A DNA stretch of 35,066 nt from Rheinheimera mesophila. Lineage in GTDB: Bacteria; Pseudomonadota; Gammaproteobacteria; Enterobacterales; Alteromonadaceae. The translations under genes and the position numbers were made by a program. Under the pieces are notes generated by a model. The model searched no databases and was not told the DNA's origin. It was given only the letters and a program-made list of their open reading frames with translations. The stretch covers positions 1 through 35,066 of the forward strand of contig NZ_LAVS01000027.1 of the NCBI RefSeq assembly GCF_000986865.1. Reading direction: 5' to 3'. Shown one piece after another: positions 17,201-24,828 of the stretch (position 1 is the stretch's first letter; every line of letters begins with the position of its first letter).

Positions 17201-17386
17201 TGTGGTGTCTTGCCTCTGGCTATTGCCTCCAGTGCCGGTTCAGGTGCGCAAAATGCGCTGGGTATCTCAGTCATAGGTGGCACCTTAGCCTCGTCTATTT
17301 TAGTGGTCATTTTTGTGCCGATGTTTTTTGTGCTGGTTCGCCGTGTCTTCCCTGGCAAACAGGCTGCACAGGAGAAAACCCAATGA
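14258..17386 (+). CDS. AcrB-type RND multidrug efflux pump (HAE1 family)
   Basis: A 1042-residue inner-membrane proton/drug antiporter, full length for the HAE1 family (E. coli AcrB 1049). It begins with the family signature [20 protein letters not shown]. The proton-relay residues are in place: Asp407-Asp408 in [16 protein letters not shown] and Lys939 in [13 protein letters not shown]. Twelve membrane helices in the usual 1+5 / 1+5 arrangement flank two large periplasmic loops (about 30-335 and 560-870). GGAG precedes the ATG by 7 nt. Its last codons overlap the outer-membrane channel gene (ATGA). The short C-terminus ends [11 protein letters not shown]. Hydrophobic and amphiphilic drugs are usual substrates of the family. 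The specific substrates are unknown. Confidence 0.96.
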   Translation: MSRFFIDRPIFAWVLAIVVMLAGILAIKTLPIAQYPSIAPPAISISASYPGASARTLEDTVTQVIEQKMKGLDGLMYMSSTSESNGSVTLTLTFSADTNPDIAQVQVQNKLALATPLLPQEVQRQGVSVAKSARNFLLVAGFVSEDGSMSNIDIGDYVASNVQDIISRVDGVGEVQLFGSQYAMRIWLDPAKLQNYKLTTADISAAISAQNAQVSAGQLGGMPAVQGQQLNATVTAQSRLQTPEQFRAILVKTNSDGSVVRLGDVATVELGGENYGVVARFNGKPASGIGVKLASGANALETAAGVKKALADLEPFFPAGLKSVVPYDTTPFVSLSIEKVVHTLIEAVVLVFVVMYLFLQNFRATLIPTIAVPVVLLGTFAILSAFGYSINTLTMFAMVLAIGLLVDDAIVVVENVERVMTEEGLSPLEATRKSMDEIKGALVGIAMVLSAVFVPMAFFGGSTGVIYRQFSITLVSAMALSVLVALILTPALCATLLKPSHVHDDSSVLGKFFSGFNRGFDHTNKGTQNFVSRMIKQSKRYLLGYALIVGGMVVIFSQLPSAFLPDEDQGILFNQVVLPAGSTTEQTLKVVEKMENHFLQEQGEAVKSIFTVTGFSFAGSGQNAALGFVNLKHWDERQRPDLSVGAVAGKAMGYFATIKEAFVFAFPPPAVVELGTANGFNLHLQDRAGLGHDQLLAARNQLLGMAAQSPVLSGVRPNGQEDMPELKLDIDLAKAEALGVSQADINNTLSTAWGSSYVNDFIDRGRVKKVFLQGTPDSRMVPEDLTKWYVRNAQGEMVPFSAFASSHWTYGSPRLERYNGFSSMEIQGAAAPGYSTGQAMEEIEKLAKLLPPGFAYEWTGISYEERLSGGQAPLLYALSLLVVFLCLAALYESWSVPAAVMMIVPLGVFGAALAALIASLSNDIYLQVGLLTTIGLASKNAILIVEFAIHRMEQGLGLVEAAIEAVRLRLRPIIMTSMAFICGVLPLAIASSAGSGAQNALGISVIGGTLASSILVVIFVPMFFVLVRRVFPGKQAAQEKTQ

Positions 17387-18798
17387 AATTAAACACCTTA
17401 AGTTTAAGCGCTTTGTCCATGCTGGTATTAAGCGCTTGCCAGCTAGCACCCGAACAACAGGCCATTGAACTCCCTGTGCCTGATGCGTATGCATCAGCGG
17501 CACAAGGCTCGGGCACTCGAGCTCCAGAGCTGCATTGGCAGCAGTTTTTCAACAACCCGAAGTTACAGCAGCTGATCAAACTCAGTCTTGCCAACAACAA
17601 AGACTTACAAATCGCTGCGTTAAACGTTCAGCGGGTCCGGGCTTTGTATCAGATTGAAGACTCGGCTTTGTATCCGTCGCTGGACTTCAATGCGTCCGGC
17701 ACACGCCAGCGTTTACCGGGCGATTTAACAGCTACTGGTACTGCGCAAATCAGCCAGCAATACAGTGCGACAGTGGGCATCACCTCGTACGAGCTGGATT
17801 TCTGGGGCAAAGTGCGGAATCAGTCAGAACAAGCTTTGCAGCAGTTGTATGCCACAGAGCAGGCGCAATTAAGCAGCCAGATCAGTCTGGTGGCGGAACT
17901 TGCTAATGCCTGGCTGACTTATGCGGCCGATCAACAGTTACTGGAACTGGCGACTCATACTTTACGCAGCCAGCAAAAAACGCTGGAACTGACCGAACAA
18001 AGCTACAACTTAGGCGCAGCTTCAGCTTTAACACTGCAGCAAGTGAAGACGACTGTCGCCACCGCCAAAGTAGATATAGCCCGTTATCAGCGTTTAGTGG
18101 CACGGGATAAAAATGCCCTGGACCTGCTCACAGGCACTCAGGTCACTGCGGACTTGTTACCAGATCAACCCCTGAGCAAACTACTGCAGTTGCCTGAATT
18201 ACCAGCAGGTTTGCCGTCCGATTTATTGCAGCAACGGCCCGACCTGAAAGCGGCTGAACATGACTTATTGGCCGCCAACGCCAATATTGGCATCGCCAAA
18301 GCCGCGTTTTTTCCCAGCATCAGCTTAACGGCTAATGCGGGTTCTGCCTCGAGCGAGCTGGATAATCTGTTTAAAGGCGGTTCAGGCAGTTGGAGTTTTA
18401 TTCCGTCCATCAACCTGCCGATCTTTAACATGGGCCGTACTCAGGCCAATTTAGAAGTGGCCGAAGCACAGCAGCAAGTAGCATTAGCAACCTATCAGCA
18501 AAAAATCCAGCAAGCCTTTCGCGAGGTTTCAGATAGTTTAGCCGACCGTGCCGGTTATGCCGCGCAGCTCCAGGCGCAGCAGGATTTAGCCAACAGCAGT
18601 CAGCAAAGCTTTCAGCTCTCTGAAGCGCGCTTTAAACAGGGCGCTGACAGTTATCTGCAGGTACTGGACGCACAGCGTTCCTGGTACAGCGCACAGCAAC
18701 AACTGATTAGTGGGCAGCAAGCTTTACTTGCCAGCCAGATTAGTTTGTATAAAGTGCTCGGCGGTGGCTGGCAACAAACTGATGGGTCAGCCGAATAA
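17383..18798 (+). CDS. NodT/OprM-family outer-membrane efflux lipoprotein
   Basis: A 471-residue outer-membrane factor forming the exit duct of the tripartite pump. The true start is the ATG at 17383 that overlaps the pump stop (ATGA), because it begins a lipoprotein signal ([20 protein letters not shown], lipobox LSAC, Cys19). An open frame extends further upstream only because it runs through the pump gene. Two OEP repeats are visible: [29 protein letters not shown]-type helices at about 65-95 and their counterpart near 275-310 ([26 protein letters not shown], split here for reading). The family motif [12 protein letters not shown] lies near residue 280. The order adaptor-pump-channel in one operon supports the assignment. 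Confidence 0.93.
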   Translation: MKLNTLSLSALSMLVLSACQLAPEQQAIELPVPDAYASAAQGSGTRAPELHWQQFFNNPKLQQLIKLSLANNKDLQIAALNVQRVRALYQIEDSALYPSLDFNASGTRQRLPGDLTATGTAQISQQYSATVGITSYELDFWGKVRNQSEQALQQLYATEQAQLSSQISLVAELANAWLTYAADQQLLELATHTLRSQQKTLELTEQSYNLGAASALTLQQVKTTVATAKVDIARYQRLVARDKNALDLLTGTQVTADLLPDQPLSKLLQLPELPAGLPSDLLQQRPDLKAAEHDLLAANANIGIAKAAFFPSISLTANAGSASSELDNLFKGGSGSWSFIPSINLPIFNMGRTQANLEVAEAQQQVALATYQQKIQQAFREVSDSLADRAGYAAQLQAQQDLANSSQQSFQLSEARFKQGADSYLQVLDAQRSWYSAQQQLISGQQALLASQISLYKVLGGGWQQTDGSAE

Positions 18799-18807
18799 AT
18801 GCGTGAT

Positions 18808-18829
18808 CACCGGGCGTTCTGGCCCGGTG
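18808..18829 (+). other. GC-rich hairpin between efflux channel and tetR genes
   Basis: CACCGGGC (18808-18815) pairs perfectly with GCCCGGTG (18822-18829) around a 6-nt loop. No T-run follows. It ends 2 nt before the GGAG ribosome site of the TetR gene. It could slow transcription, protect the efflux mRNA 3' end, or lower repressor translation. Confidence 0.6.
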
Positions 18830-18841
18830 CCGGAGTTCCCT

Positions 18842-19462
18842 ATGACAGAAAAAGCGACAAAAAGACATACAGATCCTGCGCTGGCAGAAGCGCGGAGAAA
18901 TCAGGTGCTAACAGCGGCTGCCGAGTGTTTCCGCCGTAAAGGTTACCATGGTGCTGGTATGGCAGAGATCTCAAAAACCGCAGGGATGAGCGCTGGTCAC
19001 ATTTATAATTATTTCGACAGTAAAGAAGCCATTATCGAAGCTATTATCCAGCGCGACATGGAAGAGATGTTTTCTATCTTTCAGCAGTTTGAAGACGATC
19101 CCGGTGATTTGTTAACTATTATGCTGGATGGTGCAGATCAGGGCGTCGAACGCCACATAGATAAAGATAAAAACGCATTGGAGCTGGAAATGTTAGCCGA
19201 AGCGGCCCGTAATCAAAAAATGGCGTTTTTGATGCAGCAGTCCGATACCCATGCCCGAGCCAGAATGCGTCGTCTGTTAACAGGGGAGCGTAGTCTGGTG
19301 AAAGAGGCAACGGATAAAGAATTAGATGCCCGTATCAATGTGATTTTTGCCATGATAGGGGGCTTGGCGATACGCCGGACTTTGTACCCTGAACTGCAAA
19401 AAGACACGATATTGCTGGCATTACGTCCTGCACTTCGGACTTTATTGTCACCTTTTGAATAA
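18842..19462 (+). CDS. TetR-family repressor, probable efflux regulator
   Basis: A 206-residue TetR-family protein. The start at 18842 has GGAG 6 nt upstream and opens MTEKATKRHTDPALAEARR. The longer frame begins inside the channel gene. The helix-turn-helix region is at about 20-65 (NQVLTAAAECFRRKGYHGAG, then MAEISKTAGMSAGHIYNYF and SKEAIIEAI), followed by an all-helical ligand domain (about 70-206) ending ALRTLLSPFE. It is co-directional with and 43 nt downstream of the efflux channel gene, so it is probably the last gene of the operon. The 22-bp palindrome at the operon front is its likely target, which would give negative autoregulation. The inducer is unknown. Confidence 0.87.
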   Translation: MTEKATKRHTDPALAEARRNQVLTAAAECFRRKGYHGAGMAEISKTAGMSAGHIYNYFDSKEAIIEAIIQRDMEEMFSIFQQFEDDPGDLLTIMLDGADQGVERHIDKDKNALELEMLAEAARNQKMAFLMQQSDTHARARMRRLLTGERSLVKEATDKELDARINVIFAMIGGLAIRRTLYPELQKDTILLALRPALRTLLSPFE

Positions 19463-19467
19463 CAAGA

Positions 19468-19500
19468 CCTAAGGCAGCCTTTACTGCCTTAGGCTGTTTT
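19468..19500 (+). terminator. Intrinsic terminator after the efflux operon
   Basis: A perfect 10-bp stem CCTAAGGCAG/CTGCCTTAGG (19468-19477 with 19484-19493) with a 6-nt loop is followed by CTGTTTT. It starts 5 nt after the TetR stop and overlaps the last codons of the convergent gene. Because the stem is symmetric it may also terminate the minus-strand gene. Confidence 0.85.
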
Positions 19501-19941
19501 GCCCTGATACTGATTCATGGTTGCCATGGCGCTGGCCCAAAACCGGATAGAGCTGGTGTCATTGCGCTGTACCGCGCTTTGCACCGCCTCTTTGGCTTTC
19601 GCCATAAAATCAATAGCGCTGTTGTCGCTATCACTTTGCTCAGCAGAACTCTCCGTTTTACCTGAATACAATAACACCCGAAACGCCTGCTCCTGATCGG
19701 CTGGAATTTTACCGCTCTGCAGCCCTTTATTTAGCCAGTCAGACAATTGTTTACGGCTCATCTGGTCAAAAGTCAGTGTCTTCGCATCCCCCACCTGGCT
19801 ACTGTCTGTCTCCACCGGCTTGTCCGCTGGCGCAGCGACAGATTGCGGCGCTTTATTCGCTACCGCGGTATAGAGTGCTGAATACTGACCCGAGCGGATT
19901 TGGCTTAAGGTTTCAAAAAGATTGCTGTTGTCCAGTTTCAT
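19489..19941 (-). CDS. Hypothetical soluble protein
   Basis: I do not recognise a family. The 150-residue product has no signal peptide, membrane helix or cysteine. Residues about 1-30 form a probable helix (SNLFETLSQIRSGQYSALYTAV). About 31-55 are Pro/Ala/Asp-rich and likely disordered. About 57-95 contain a compact helical segment (LTFDQMSRKQLSDWLNKGL, then DQEQAFRVLLYSG). The C-terminal 40 residues are again helical (AKAKEAVQSAVQRNDTSSIR, then FWASAMATMNQYQGKTA). The ribosome site is weak (GGAC). It is convergent with the efflux operon and shares its terminator. Codon use resembles its neighbours, so I take it as a real cytoplasmic protein. Confidence 0.65.
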   Translation of the reverse strand: MKLDNSNLFETLSQIRSGQYSALYTAVANKAPQSVAAPADKPVETDSSQVGDAKTLTFDQMSRKQLSDWLNKGLQSGKIPADQEQAFRVLLYSGKTESSAEQSDSDNSAIDFMAKAKEAVQSAVQRNDTSSIRFWASAMATMNQYQGKTA

Positions 19942-20087
19942 AGGTTAGGTCCGTTGGTCTTTAAAAGCGATAAAGCAAGATATAAGCCAGTAGTCGGGAC
20001 ATTATTTTGACAAGCCGGAGCGGCTGCTACCAAGTTCTGCAGACGACAGATACAATGCGGCATATTTTTCAGTATTCAGAGGGAAAA

Positions 20088-20906
20088 ATGGAAGCTCAAA
20101 AGCTGCAACAAAAAGTACAACACCTGGTGGAGAAAAACTGGTTTAGTCACAGCATCCTGGTGCTGATTTTAATCAACGCGGTTTTACTGGGGATGGAAAC
20201 TTCGGCAACGCTCATGCAAAACTTTGGGGCTGTGATCCTGCTTGCAGACAAGATCCTGCTGTCGGTTTTTGTACTGGAACTGCTACTGCGGATTTTTGCT
20301 TATCGCCTGCACTTTTTTAAAGACCCATGGAGCTTATTCGATTTTGCAGTGGTGGCTATAGCCCTGATGCCCGCGACCGGACAATTTTCCGTGCTGCGGG
20401 CATTAAGGGTGCTGCGGGTGTTACGTTTATTGTCTATTGTGCCTTCGATGCGTCGCGTAGTCTCAGCCTTGCTGGGCTCTTTACCGGGTCTGGGCTCGAT
20501 CGCTATGGTGTTAGTGCTGATTTATTACGTGTTCGCGGTCATCGCCACGAAGTTGTTTGGCAGTGCTTTTCCGGAATGGTTTGGCTCTCTTGGTGCATCG
20601 TTTTATACGCTGTTTCAGGTGATGACATTAGAGAGCTGGTCGATGGGGATTTCCCGCCCTGTGATGGAACAGTATCCTTATGCCTGGGCCTTTTTTGTGC
20701 CTTTTATTCTGATTGCCACTTTTACCATGCTGAACCTGTTTATCGCCATTATTGTCAATACCATGCAAACCTTTACCGATCAGGAACATGCGGCAGAGCG
20801 GGCAGAAGATAAAAAAGCCGAACAGGCTGAACAACAGTTACTGCATCAACAACTCACCCAGATCCGGCAGGAGTTGCAAGAGCTGAAGCAGCTTTTAAAG
20901 CAATAG
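20088..20906 (+). CDS. Bacterial voltage-gated sodium channel (NavAb/NaChBac type)
   Basis: A 272-residue six-helix channel subunit that should assemble as a tetramer. The start at 20088 has AGAGGGA just upstream. Helices S1-S3 occupy about 18-95. S4 carries arginines at every third position (Arg104, 107, 110, 113) in SVLRALRVLRVLRLLSIVP. The pore has the selectivity filter TLESWSMG (180-187), which I recall as identical to NavAb and close to NaChBac TLESWASG, so sodium selectivity is expected. S6 is FILIATFTMLNLFIAIIVNT (205-225). A C-terminal Glu/Gln/Leu-rich coiled coil (about 232-272) is typical for tetramer formation. The gene seems monocistronic, with a 13-bp inverted repeat following it. 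In related bacteria such channels affect motility and pH homeostasis. Confidence 0.93.
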   Translation: MEAQKLQQKVQHLVEKNWFSHSILVLILINAVLLGMETSATLMQNFGAVILLADKILLSVFVLELLLRIFAYRLHFFKDPWSLFDFAVVAIALMPATGQFSVLRALRVLRVLRLLSIVPSMRRVVSALLGSLPGLGSIAMVLVLIYYVFAVIATKLFGSAFPEWFGSLGASFYTLFQVMTLESWSMGISRPVMEQYPYAWAFFVPFILIATFTMLNLFIAIIVNTMQTFTDQEHAAERAEDKKAEQAEQQLLHQQLTQIRQELQELKQLLKQ

Positions 20907-20918
20907 GAAGGCTAAACT

Positions 20919-20958
20919 CTGGTTCAGGCTGTAACATTGAGGTTGCAGCCTGAACCAG
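20919..20958 (+). terminator. 13-bp perfect hairpin after the sodium channel gene
   Basis: CTGGTTCAGGCTG (20919-20931) pairs perfectly with CAGCCTGAACCAG (20946-20958) across a 14-nt loop, 12 nt after the channel stop. No T-run follows, so termination is uncertain. It may instead be an mRNA-stabilising or Rho-dependent element. Confidence 0.5.
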
Positions 20959-21002
20959 CCGAAGTTATTGTGAGTTTTGTGATGGAGCAACGGAGTGTCC
21001 AG

Positions 21003-21038
21003 ATGTTTTTTATTCGATTGATGCAACGAGCGGTCTGA
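21003..21038 (+). CDS. Possible 11-residue leader peptide before the DUF2339 gene
   Basis: A tiny frame encodes MFFIRLMQRAV. It has a good ribosome site (CGGAG, 7 nt before the ATG), and its TGA overlaps the ATG of the large membrane protein gene (TGATG). The downstream ATG has only a weak site of its own, so its translation could depend on ribosomes finishing this peptide. No codon runs suggest amino-acid attenuation. Confidence 0.35.
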   Translation: MFFIRLMQRAV

Positions 21039-23599
21039 TGAGCAGTCTGGCTTTTTTACTGGTCCTGCTGGTGGCTGCTGGCGCTGTTTGTGGTATTACA
21101 GCCTTACTGCAATTACACAAAGTCAAAGCCGAACTTGCAGCACTGAAGCGACAACTGAATCAAACGGCACCTATACAGCGTCCTGTCACTATGGCTAGCC
21201 TCCCTCAGCTTGAGCCGACTCCGCCTCCAGCTCTGCTGACGGCAGCCGAAACACCAGCGGCGATTGCGGTCCACGTCCCTGCACCATCAACAGATTGGTT
21301 GTCCTCTGTGTCTGGCTGGATAGAACAACAACTGATCAAAAGGGGCATGGTATGGCTGGGGGCACTCGCTTTAGCCTTGGGTGGGGTGTTCTTAGTCAAG
21401 CATTCGCTGGACTCTGGTTGGTTATCTCCGGTTTTACGGGTTAGTTGCGGCCTGATTTTTGGTCTGCTGCTCCTCTTGGGCAGTGAATGGCTGCATCAGC
21501 GCAGCAGAGGCCATGCCCTGACCAACTATGCCCCAGCCGCACTTTCCAGTGGTGGCTTTATTAGTCTTTATGCTGCTGTATTGGTGGCCTTAGACTGGTA
21601 TCAACTGATCAGTCCTGCACTGGCTTTTCCGGTTTTGGCTCTGATTGCGCTGACGGCATCCTGGCTTTCGTTAAGGCAAGGCCCGGTATTAGCGTTGATT
21701 GGCATTGTTGGTGCTTATATCGTGCCCATTCTGGTCTCGACAGATCAGGCCAATGTTGCCGCTTTACTGGCCTATATTGCGCTGATCACTGCATCATCCG
21801 TGCTGGTGGAACGGCAGGTGAAACGAGCCTGGCTCTGGTGGTTGCCGATCTCCGCTCACTTGCTGTGGCTATTCGCCGCTATTTGGATTGCCAACAGCAC
21901 TGAGTTATGGGCCTTCTGGCTGGTCCTTTGTGCCACTTTTGCTCTGTTGGTCTGGTTACCGGGCATCGGCTTTAAAGCACAACATACTGAATTTAGCCAT
22001 CAGCCGATGCGTAGCTGGTGGCCACTCAGTCGCGAGATGATACTGAGCCTGGCTGTGCTGGTACTGGCCTGTTGTGCTTTGCTTGATACAACAAATCTGG
22101 TTAGTTTCACCGGACTCTTGGTGTTGGTGGTGTTGATACTTAGCTGTGCAGCGACATACAGCAGAGCTGAACTACTGATCTGGCTGAGTTTTATTCCTGT
22201 ATTGTGCTGGCTGATCCGTCAACCGTTGACGTTACCTGAAGATCCATATGCACTGAGCAGCACCAGTCTCAGGCTGCACCTGTCTCTCTTTACTCTGCTG
22301 CTGATCCCACTTGTTGCTGTCGCTCTGAAATGGCCGGAGCGCCTGCAGTGGAGCAGCGCTTTGGCGGTATTGCCCATGTTTCTGCTGGGAGTGAGCCATA
22401 GCCAGGCCAGCCTTGAGGTACAACAGCAGTTACAACTGTGCTGGACTGTGTTGGCCTTGCTTTTGGTGGCAACTCAAAGTGCAATGGCCGTAAAAACCCA
22501 GTGCAAAGCAGCCGCATTTATCCGGATGGCAGGTACCAATTTTGCGCTCACGTTCTGTTTTACACTATGGCTTGCTGATGCAGCTTTAACTTTGGCGATA
22601 GCCGCTCAACTGGTGCTGCTGACCTTAGTCAGCAGCCGATTACAGCTACCTGTCCCTCATTGGCTGATCAAACTGATAGTGGCTGCAGTGCTACTTCGCC
22701 TGACCAGTGCTCCTCTGCTCGGTCATTATGAAACCGTGCTATTGGTGGGTCTGCACTGGTCTTTTGTGGTCTATCCTGTGGCTCTGCTCTGCTTTGGGCT
22801 GAGTTGGTATTTGCACTTTTCCAGCCCGCTGCGAAGTTATCTGGAAGGCGCTTTATTGCACCTGATGGCCGTATTTATCACAGTGCAAACCCAATACTGG
22901 CTGAATGAGGGTGTGGTTGATTTTACCGAGATGAATTTTATCACTCTGACTGTGCAGGCCTTTAACTGGTTGCTGATGGCCTGGGTGTACCAATGGCGCA
23001 GTAACCAAGCCGGTCGCACAGCAGTACTTTATCGCGCCGCGGCCGTCGTTTTAGTGACGCTGGCAGGGCTGGCTCATCTACAACTCAGTATGGCGGATAA
23101 TCCATTCTGGCAAGCACAGTCTCTGGGTTCTTTCCCCGTGCTGAATGTGTTATTACTGCTATGGGGCTTACCCGCAGTGCTGTTTTGGGCATTCAGTCGC
23201 CAGCCACTTCAACCGCGTTTAAAGCAAGCAGCCAGCTACGCCGCGTTGCTCTGCGGCTTCCTCTACCTGACCGGGGCTATCCGGCATTACTGGCAACAGG
23301 GGCAGATACTGCTCAGTCTGCCGACCTCTGTGGCAGAACAATACAGCTATTCACTGGTGTTTTTAACTCTGGCCATCGCGACTGTGTTACTGGCGCAATG
23401 GCGAGACAGAGGCACGGCGCGTAAAGCAGGCTTTGCATTGCTGAGTCTGGTGGTACTGAAAGTTTTTGTGGTGGATTTGAACGACTTAACAGGAGTACTC
23501 AGGGCTTTGTCTTTTATCGGCTTAGGTTTAAGTCTGGTATTGCTCGGCTGGCTATTTCAACGTTTGCAAAGATCGGAAGACAAAAAACAGTCATCCTGA
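21038..23599 (+). CDS. DUF2339 polytopic membrane protein
   Basis: An 853-residue, very hydrophobic inner-membrane protein of the DUF2339 family, whose function is not established. The N-terminus has one helix (about 3-25), then a short coiled stretch with a Pro-rich linker (about 30-90). From about residue 100 on there are more than twenty predicted helices. The family-typical start of the membrane region is visible as GMVWLGALALALGGVFLVKH, followed by SPVLRVSCGLIFGLLLLLGSE. The C-terminal part (VVLKVFVVDLNDLTGVLRAL, then SFIGLGLSLVLLGWL) is also characteristic. The start ATG overlaps the stop of a small upstream frame. A hairpin at 23608-23648 follows. A transport or envelope role is a guess from topology alone. 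Confidence 0.85.
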   Translation: MSSLAFLLVLLVAAGAVCGITALLQLHKVKAELAALKRQLNQTAPIQRPVTMASLPQLEPTPPPALLTAAETPAAIAVHVPAPSTDWLSSVSGWIEQQLIKRGMVWLGALALALGGVFLVKHSLDSGWLSPVLRVSCGLIFGLLLLLGSEWLHQRSRGHALTNYAPAALSSGGFISLYAAVLVALDWYQLISPALAFPVLALIALTASWLSLRQGPVLALIGIVGAYIVPILVSTDQANVAALLAYIALITASSVLVERQVKRAWLWWLPISAHLLWLFAAIWIANSTELWAFWLVLCATFALLVWLPGIGFKAQHTEFSHQPMRSWWPLSREMILSLAVLVLACCALLDTTNLVSFTGLLVLVVLILSCAATYSRAELLIWLSFIPVLCWLIRQPLTLPEDPYALSSTSLRLHLSLFTLLLIPLVAVALKWPERLQWSSALAVLPMFLLGVSHSQASLEVQQQLQLCWTVLALLLVATQSAMAVKTQCKAAAFIRMAGTNFALTFCFTLWLADAALTLAIAAQLVLLTLVSSRLQLPVPHWLIKLIVAAVLLRLTSAPLLGHYETVLLVGLHWSFVVYPVALLCFGLSWYLHFSSPLRSYLEGALLHLMAVFITVQTQYWLNEGVVDFTEMNFITLTVQAFNWLLMAWVYQWRSNQAGRTAVLYRAAAVVLVTLAGLAHLQLSMADNPFWQAQSLGSFPVLNVLLLLWGLPAVLFWAFSRQPLQPRLKQAASYAALLCGFLYLTGAIRHYWQQGQILLSLPTSVAEQYSYSLVFLTLAIATVLLAQWRDRGTARKAGFALLSLVVLKVFVVDLNDLTGVLRALSFIGLGLSLVLLGWLFQRLQRSEDKKQSS

Positions 23600-23607
23600 C
23601 CCTAAAT

Positions 23608-23648
23608 CCAGGCACAGGGGCTGGTATGCCCGCTCCTTTGCCTGGTTT
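23608..23648 (+). terminator. Hairpin terminator after the DUF2339 gene
   Basis: CCAGGCA (23608-23614) pairs with TGCCTGG (23639-23645). After one mismatch the stem continues through AGGGGC/GCTCCT with one G-T pair, and a short TTT follows. It lies between convergent genes. Confidence 0.6.
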
Positions 23649-23701
23649 GCCCCCACTCCAACCAATATCAGATTTTCTGCAGCAAACGCTGAACAGCCGG
23701 G

Positions 23702-24487
23702 TTAGTTGTTTAATAAGGCTTCTTGCTCTAAGAAACAACCTTTGCGCTGCAATACCTCCAGTAACGCATAAAAATGATGTTTCTCGGCTAACTCCAGCGC
23801 CTTGGCAAGGTGGTTCGGGTGCTTAGGCTTGTTGTTAAATAAGCCTTGCCAGAGACTGAAATCGGCCGGGGTTACAAAGAGTAGTTTGTCGCCTAACCGC
23901 TGCTTTAACAGATCAAACAACTCCAGTGCAGCGGCATCAAAATCAAAGGCACAATAAATCTGTTGATACTGGTGATAAAAAGGCATCAGCAAGGCTGAAC
24001 TCGCTTTACTGCCAGAGGCAAAACCTATGTCTGTGTTCTGCAGAGAAAATTCCAGCGCCAGCATCTGACCGCAAACAGGAAGTAGTTCAGGGTAACGAAA
24101 AAAACATTCTTCGTTTTCAATCAGCAATAAGCTGGGTTTTGGTTGGTAGCTTTGGAATGTATCAGTGCCATCGAGCACTACAACTTCAGGTTGACGGTTT
24201 CGACAGAGCTGGTGATACACCAACTGATAACCAAAAGAGGTATTGACCTGATGTGAATCTCCGAGCTGGGCCGCCTCTTTGCGGGAAGCGGGCTGCAGCG
24301 CCTGCTGCTCCAACTGTTGAAATAAAGCCTCAGACAAAATACTGACCTGCCAGCGACCAGACCCTAACTGCCGTACTTTAAAAATCTCCGACTTCTTCTG
24401 ATAAAACAGCGGTGGTAGCAACTCCAGCATACGACCATAATGCACAGGCTTGCCCTGACGAATTTGCTGCAGGTATTTTTTTAACAT
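23702..24487 (-). CDS. Orphan JetD-like (DUF2220) TOPRIM-domain protein
   Basis: A 261-residue protein whose C-terminal half resembles the TOPRIM domain of JetD, the nuclease subunit of the Wadjet plasmid-defence complex. SLLLIENEECFF (119-130, Glu124) fits the first acidic motif. IYCAFDFDAAALELFDLL (177-194, Asp182 and Asp184) fits the DxD motif followed by a helix. The end VLQRKGCFLEQEALL matches the JetD tail pattern. The N-terminal about 110 residues look like a winged-helix-type module (PVHYGRMLELLPPLFYQ). GGAG is 6 nt before the ATG. JetA, JetB and JetC homologues (condensin-like) are absent here, so it is not a standard Wadjet operon. It could be a stand-alone nuclease-like or regulatory protein. 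Assignment rests on motifs only. Confidence 0.55.
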   Translation of the reverse strand: MLKKYLQQIRQGKPVHYGRMLELLPPLFYQKKSEIFKVRQLGSGRWQVSILSEALFQQLEQQALQPASRKEAAQLGDSHQVNTSFGYQLVYHQLCRNRQPEVVVLDGTDTFQSYQPKPSLLLIENEECFFRYPELLPVCGQMLALEFSLQNTDIGFASGSKASSALLMPFYHQYQQIYCAFDFDAAALELFDLLKQRLGDKLLFVTPADFSLWQGLFNNKPKHPNHLAKALELAEKHHFYALLEVLQRKGCFLEQEALLNN

Positions 24488-24541
24488 CTACGACTCCAGA
24501 CCTGACCAGGTAGCTCCCTCACAGTCAACCGTAAAGCACTG

Positions 24542-24554
24542 CACTTGGCAAGTG
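24542..24554. promoter_or_regulatory. CACTTG-G-CAAGTG palindrome upstream of the JetD-like gene
   Basis: CACTTGGCAAGTG is a perfect 6+1+6 palindrome located 55 nt before the start of the JetD-like gene. It has the size of a dimeric repressor site, but I cannot name the factor. Confidence 0.4.
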
Positions 24555-24730
24555 TCGCGAAAGCTTTATCAAGTTGTCATAAATATGCCACGGAAGGACC
24601 GCATACTAACACCCAGTTAAGTGCAGACCCTGTCTCTATCCCTGTTATCTGAAGCTGCAACACTACTGCCGCCTGGCTAACCTGGGATAAAATTGATGCT
24701 TTAACTCTCTGGATTGTCCTGGATTTTTGT

Positions 24731-24764
24731 GAGGGAAACCCTGGTGGTTCTCCCTCTTTTTTTT
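24731..24764 (+). terminator. Strong intrinsic terminator with no gene upstream
   Basis: GAGGGAAACC (24731-24740) pairs with GGTTCTCCCTC (24746-24756, one bulged C) around a 5-nt loop, and eight T residues follow. The plus strand upstream has no coding gene for over 200 nt, because the nearest gene runs on the other strand. It therefore ends either a small RNA or an attenuated leader of the DUF3429 gene. Confidence 0.85.
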
Positions 24765-24828
24765 CGCTATTCATCCAGAACCTGCTGAGCTGCGTATTGC
24801 TAGTCATGATTCTGAATGACGTACTGTT

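Larger units (their letters stand above)
24488..24828. other. 341-nt gene-free stretch between divergent genes
   Basis: No convincing protein-coding frame is present. A minus-strand frame at 24577-24843 has no family features and no good ribosome site. The stretch contains a 13-bp palindrome (24542-24554) near the promoter side of the JetD-like gene and a strong plus-strand terminator (24731-24764). I found no clear sigma70 promoter by eye, and no riboswitch family I can name. Confidence 0.6.

Noticed and set aside
17200-17382. Upstream extension of the efflux channel gene
   Set aside because: It lies in a different frame within the pump gene. The ATGA overlap at 17383 starts a proper lipoprotein signal.
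18710-18841. Upstream extension of the TetR gene
   Set aside because: It overlaps the channel gene and contains the hairpin. GGAG before 18842 fits the family's usual N-terminus.
23702-24487. Complete Wadjet defence system
   Set aside because: Only a JetD-like protein is present. Neighbours are a DUF2339 protein and a DUF3429 protein, not condensin-like genes.
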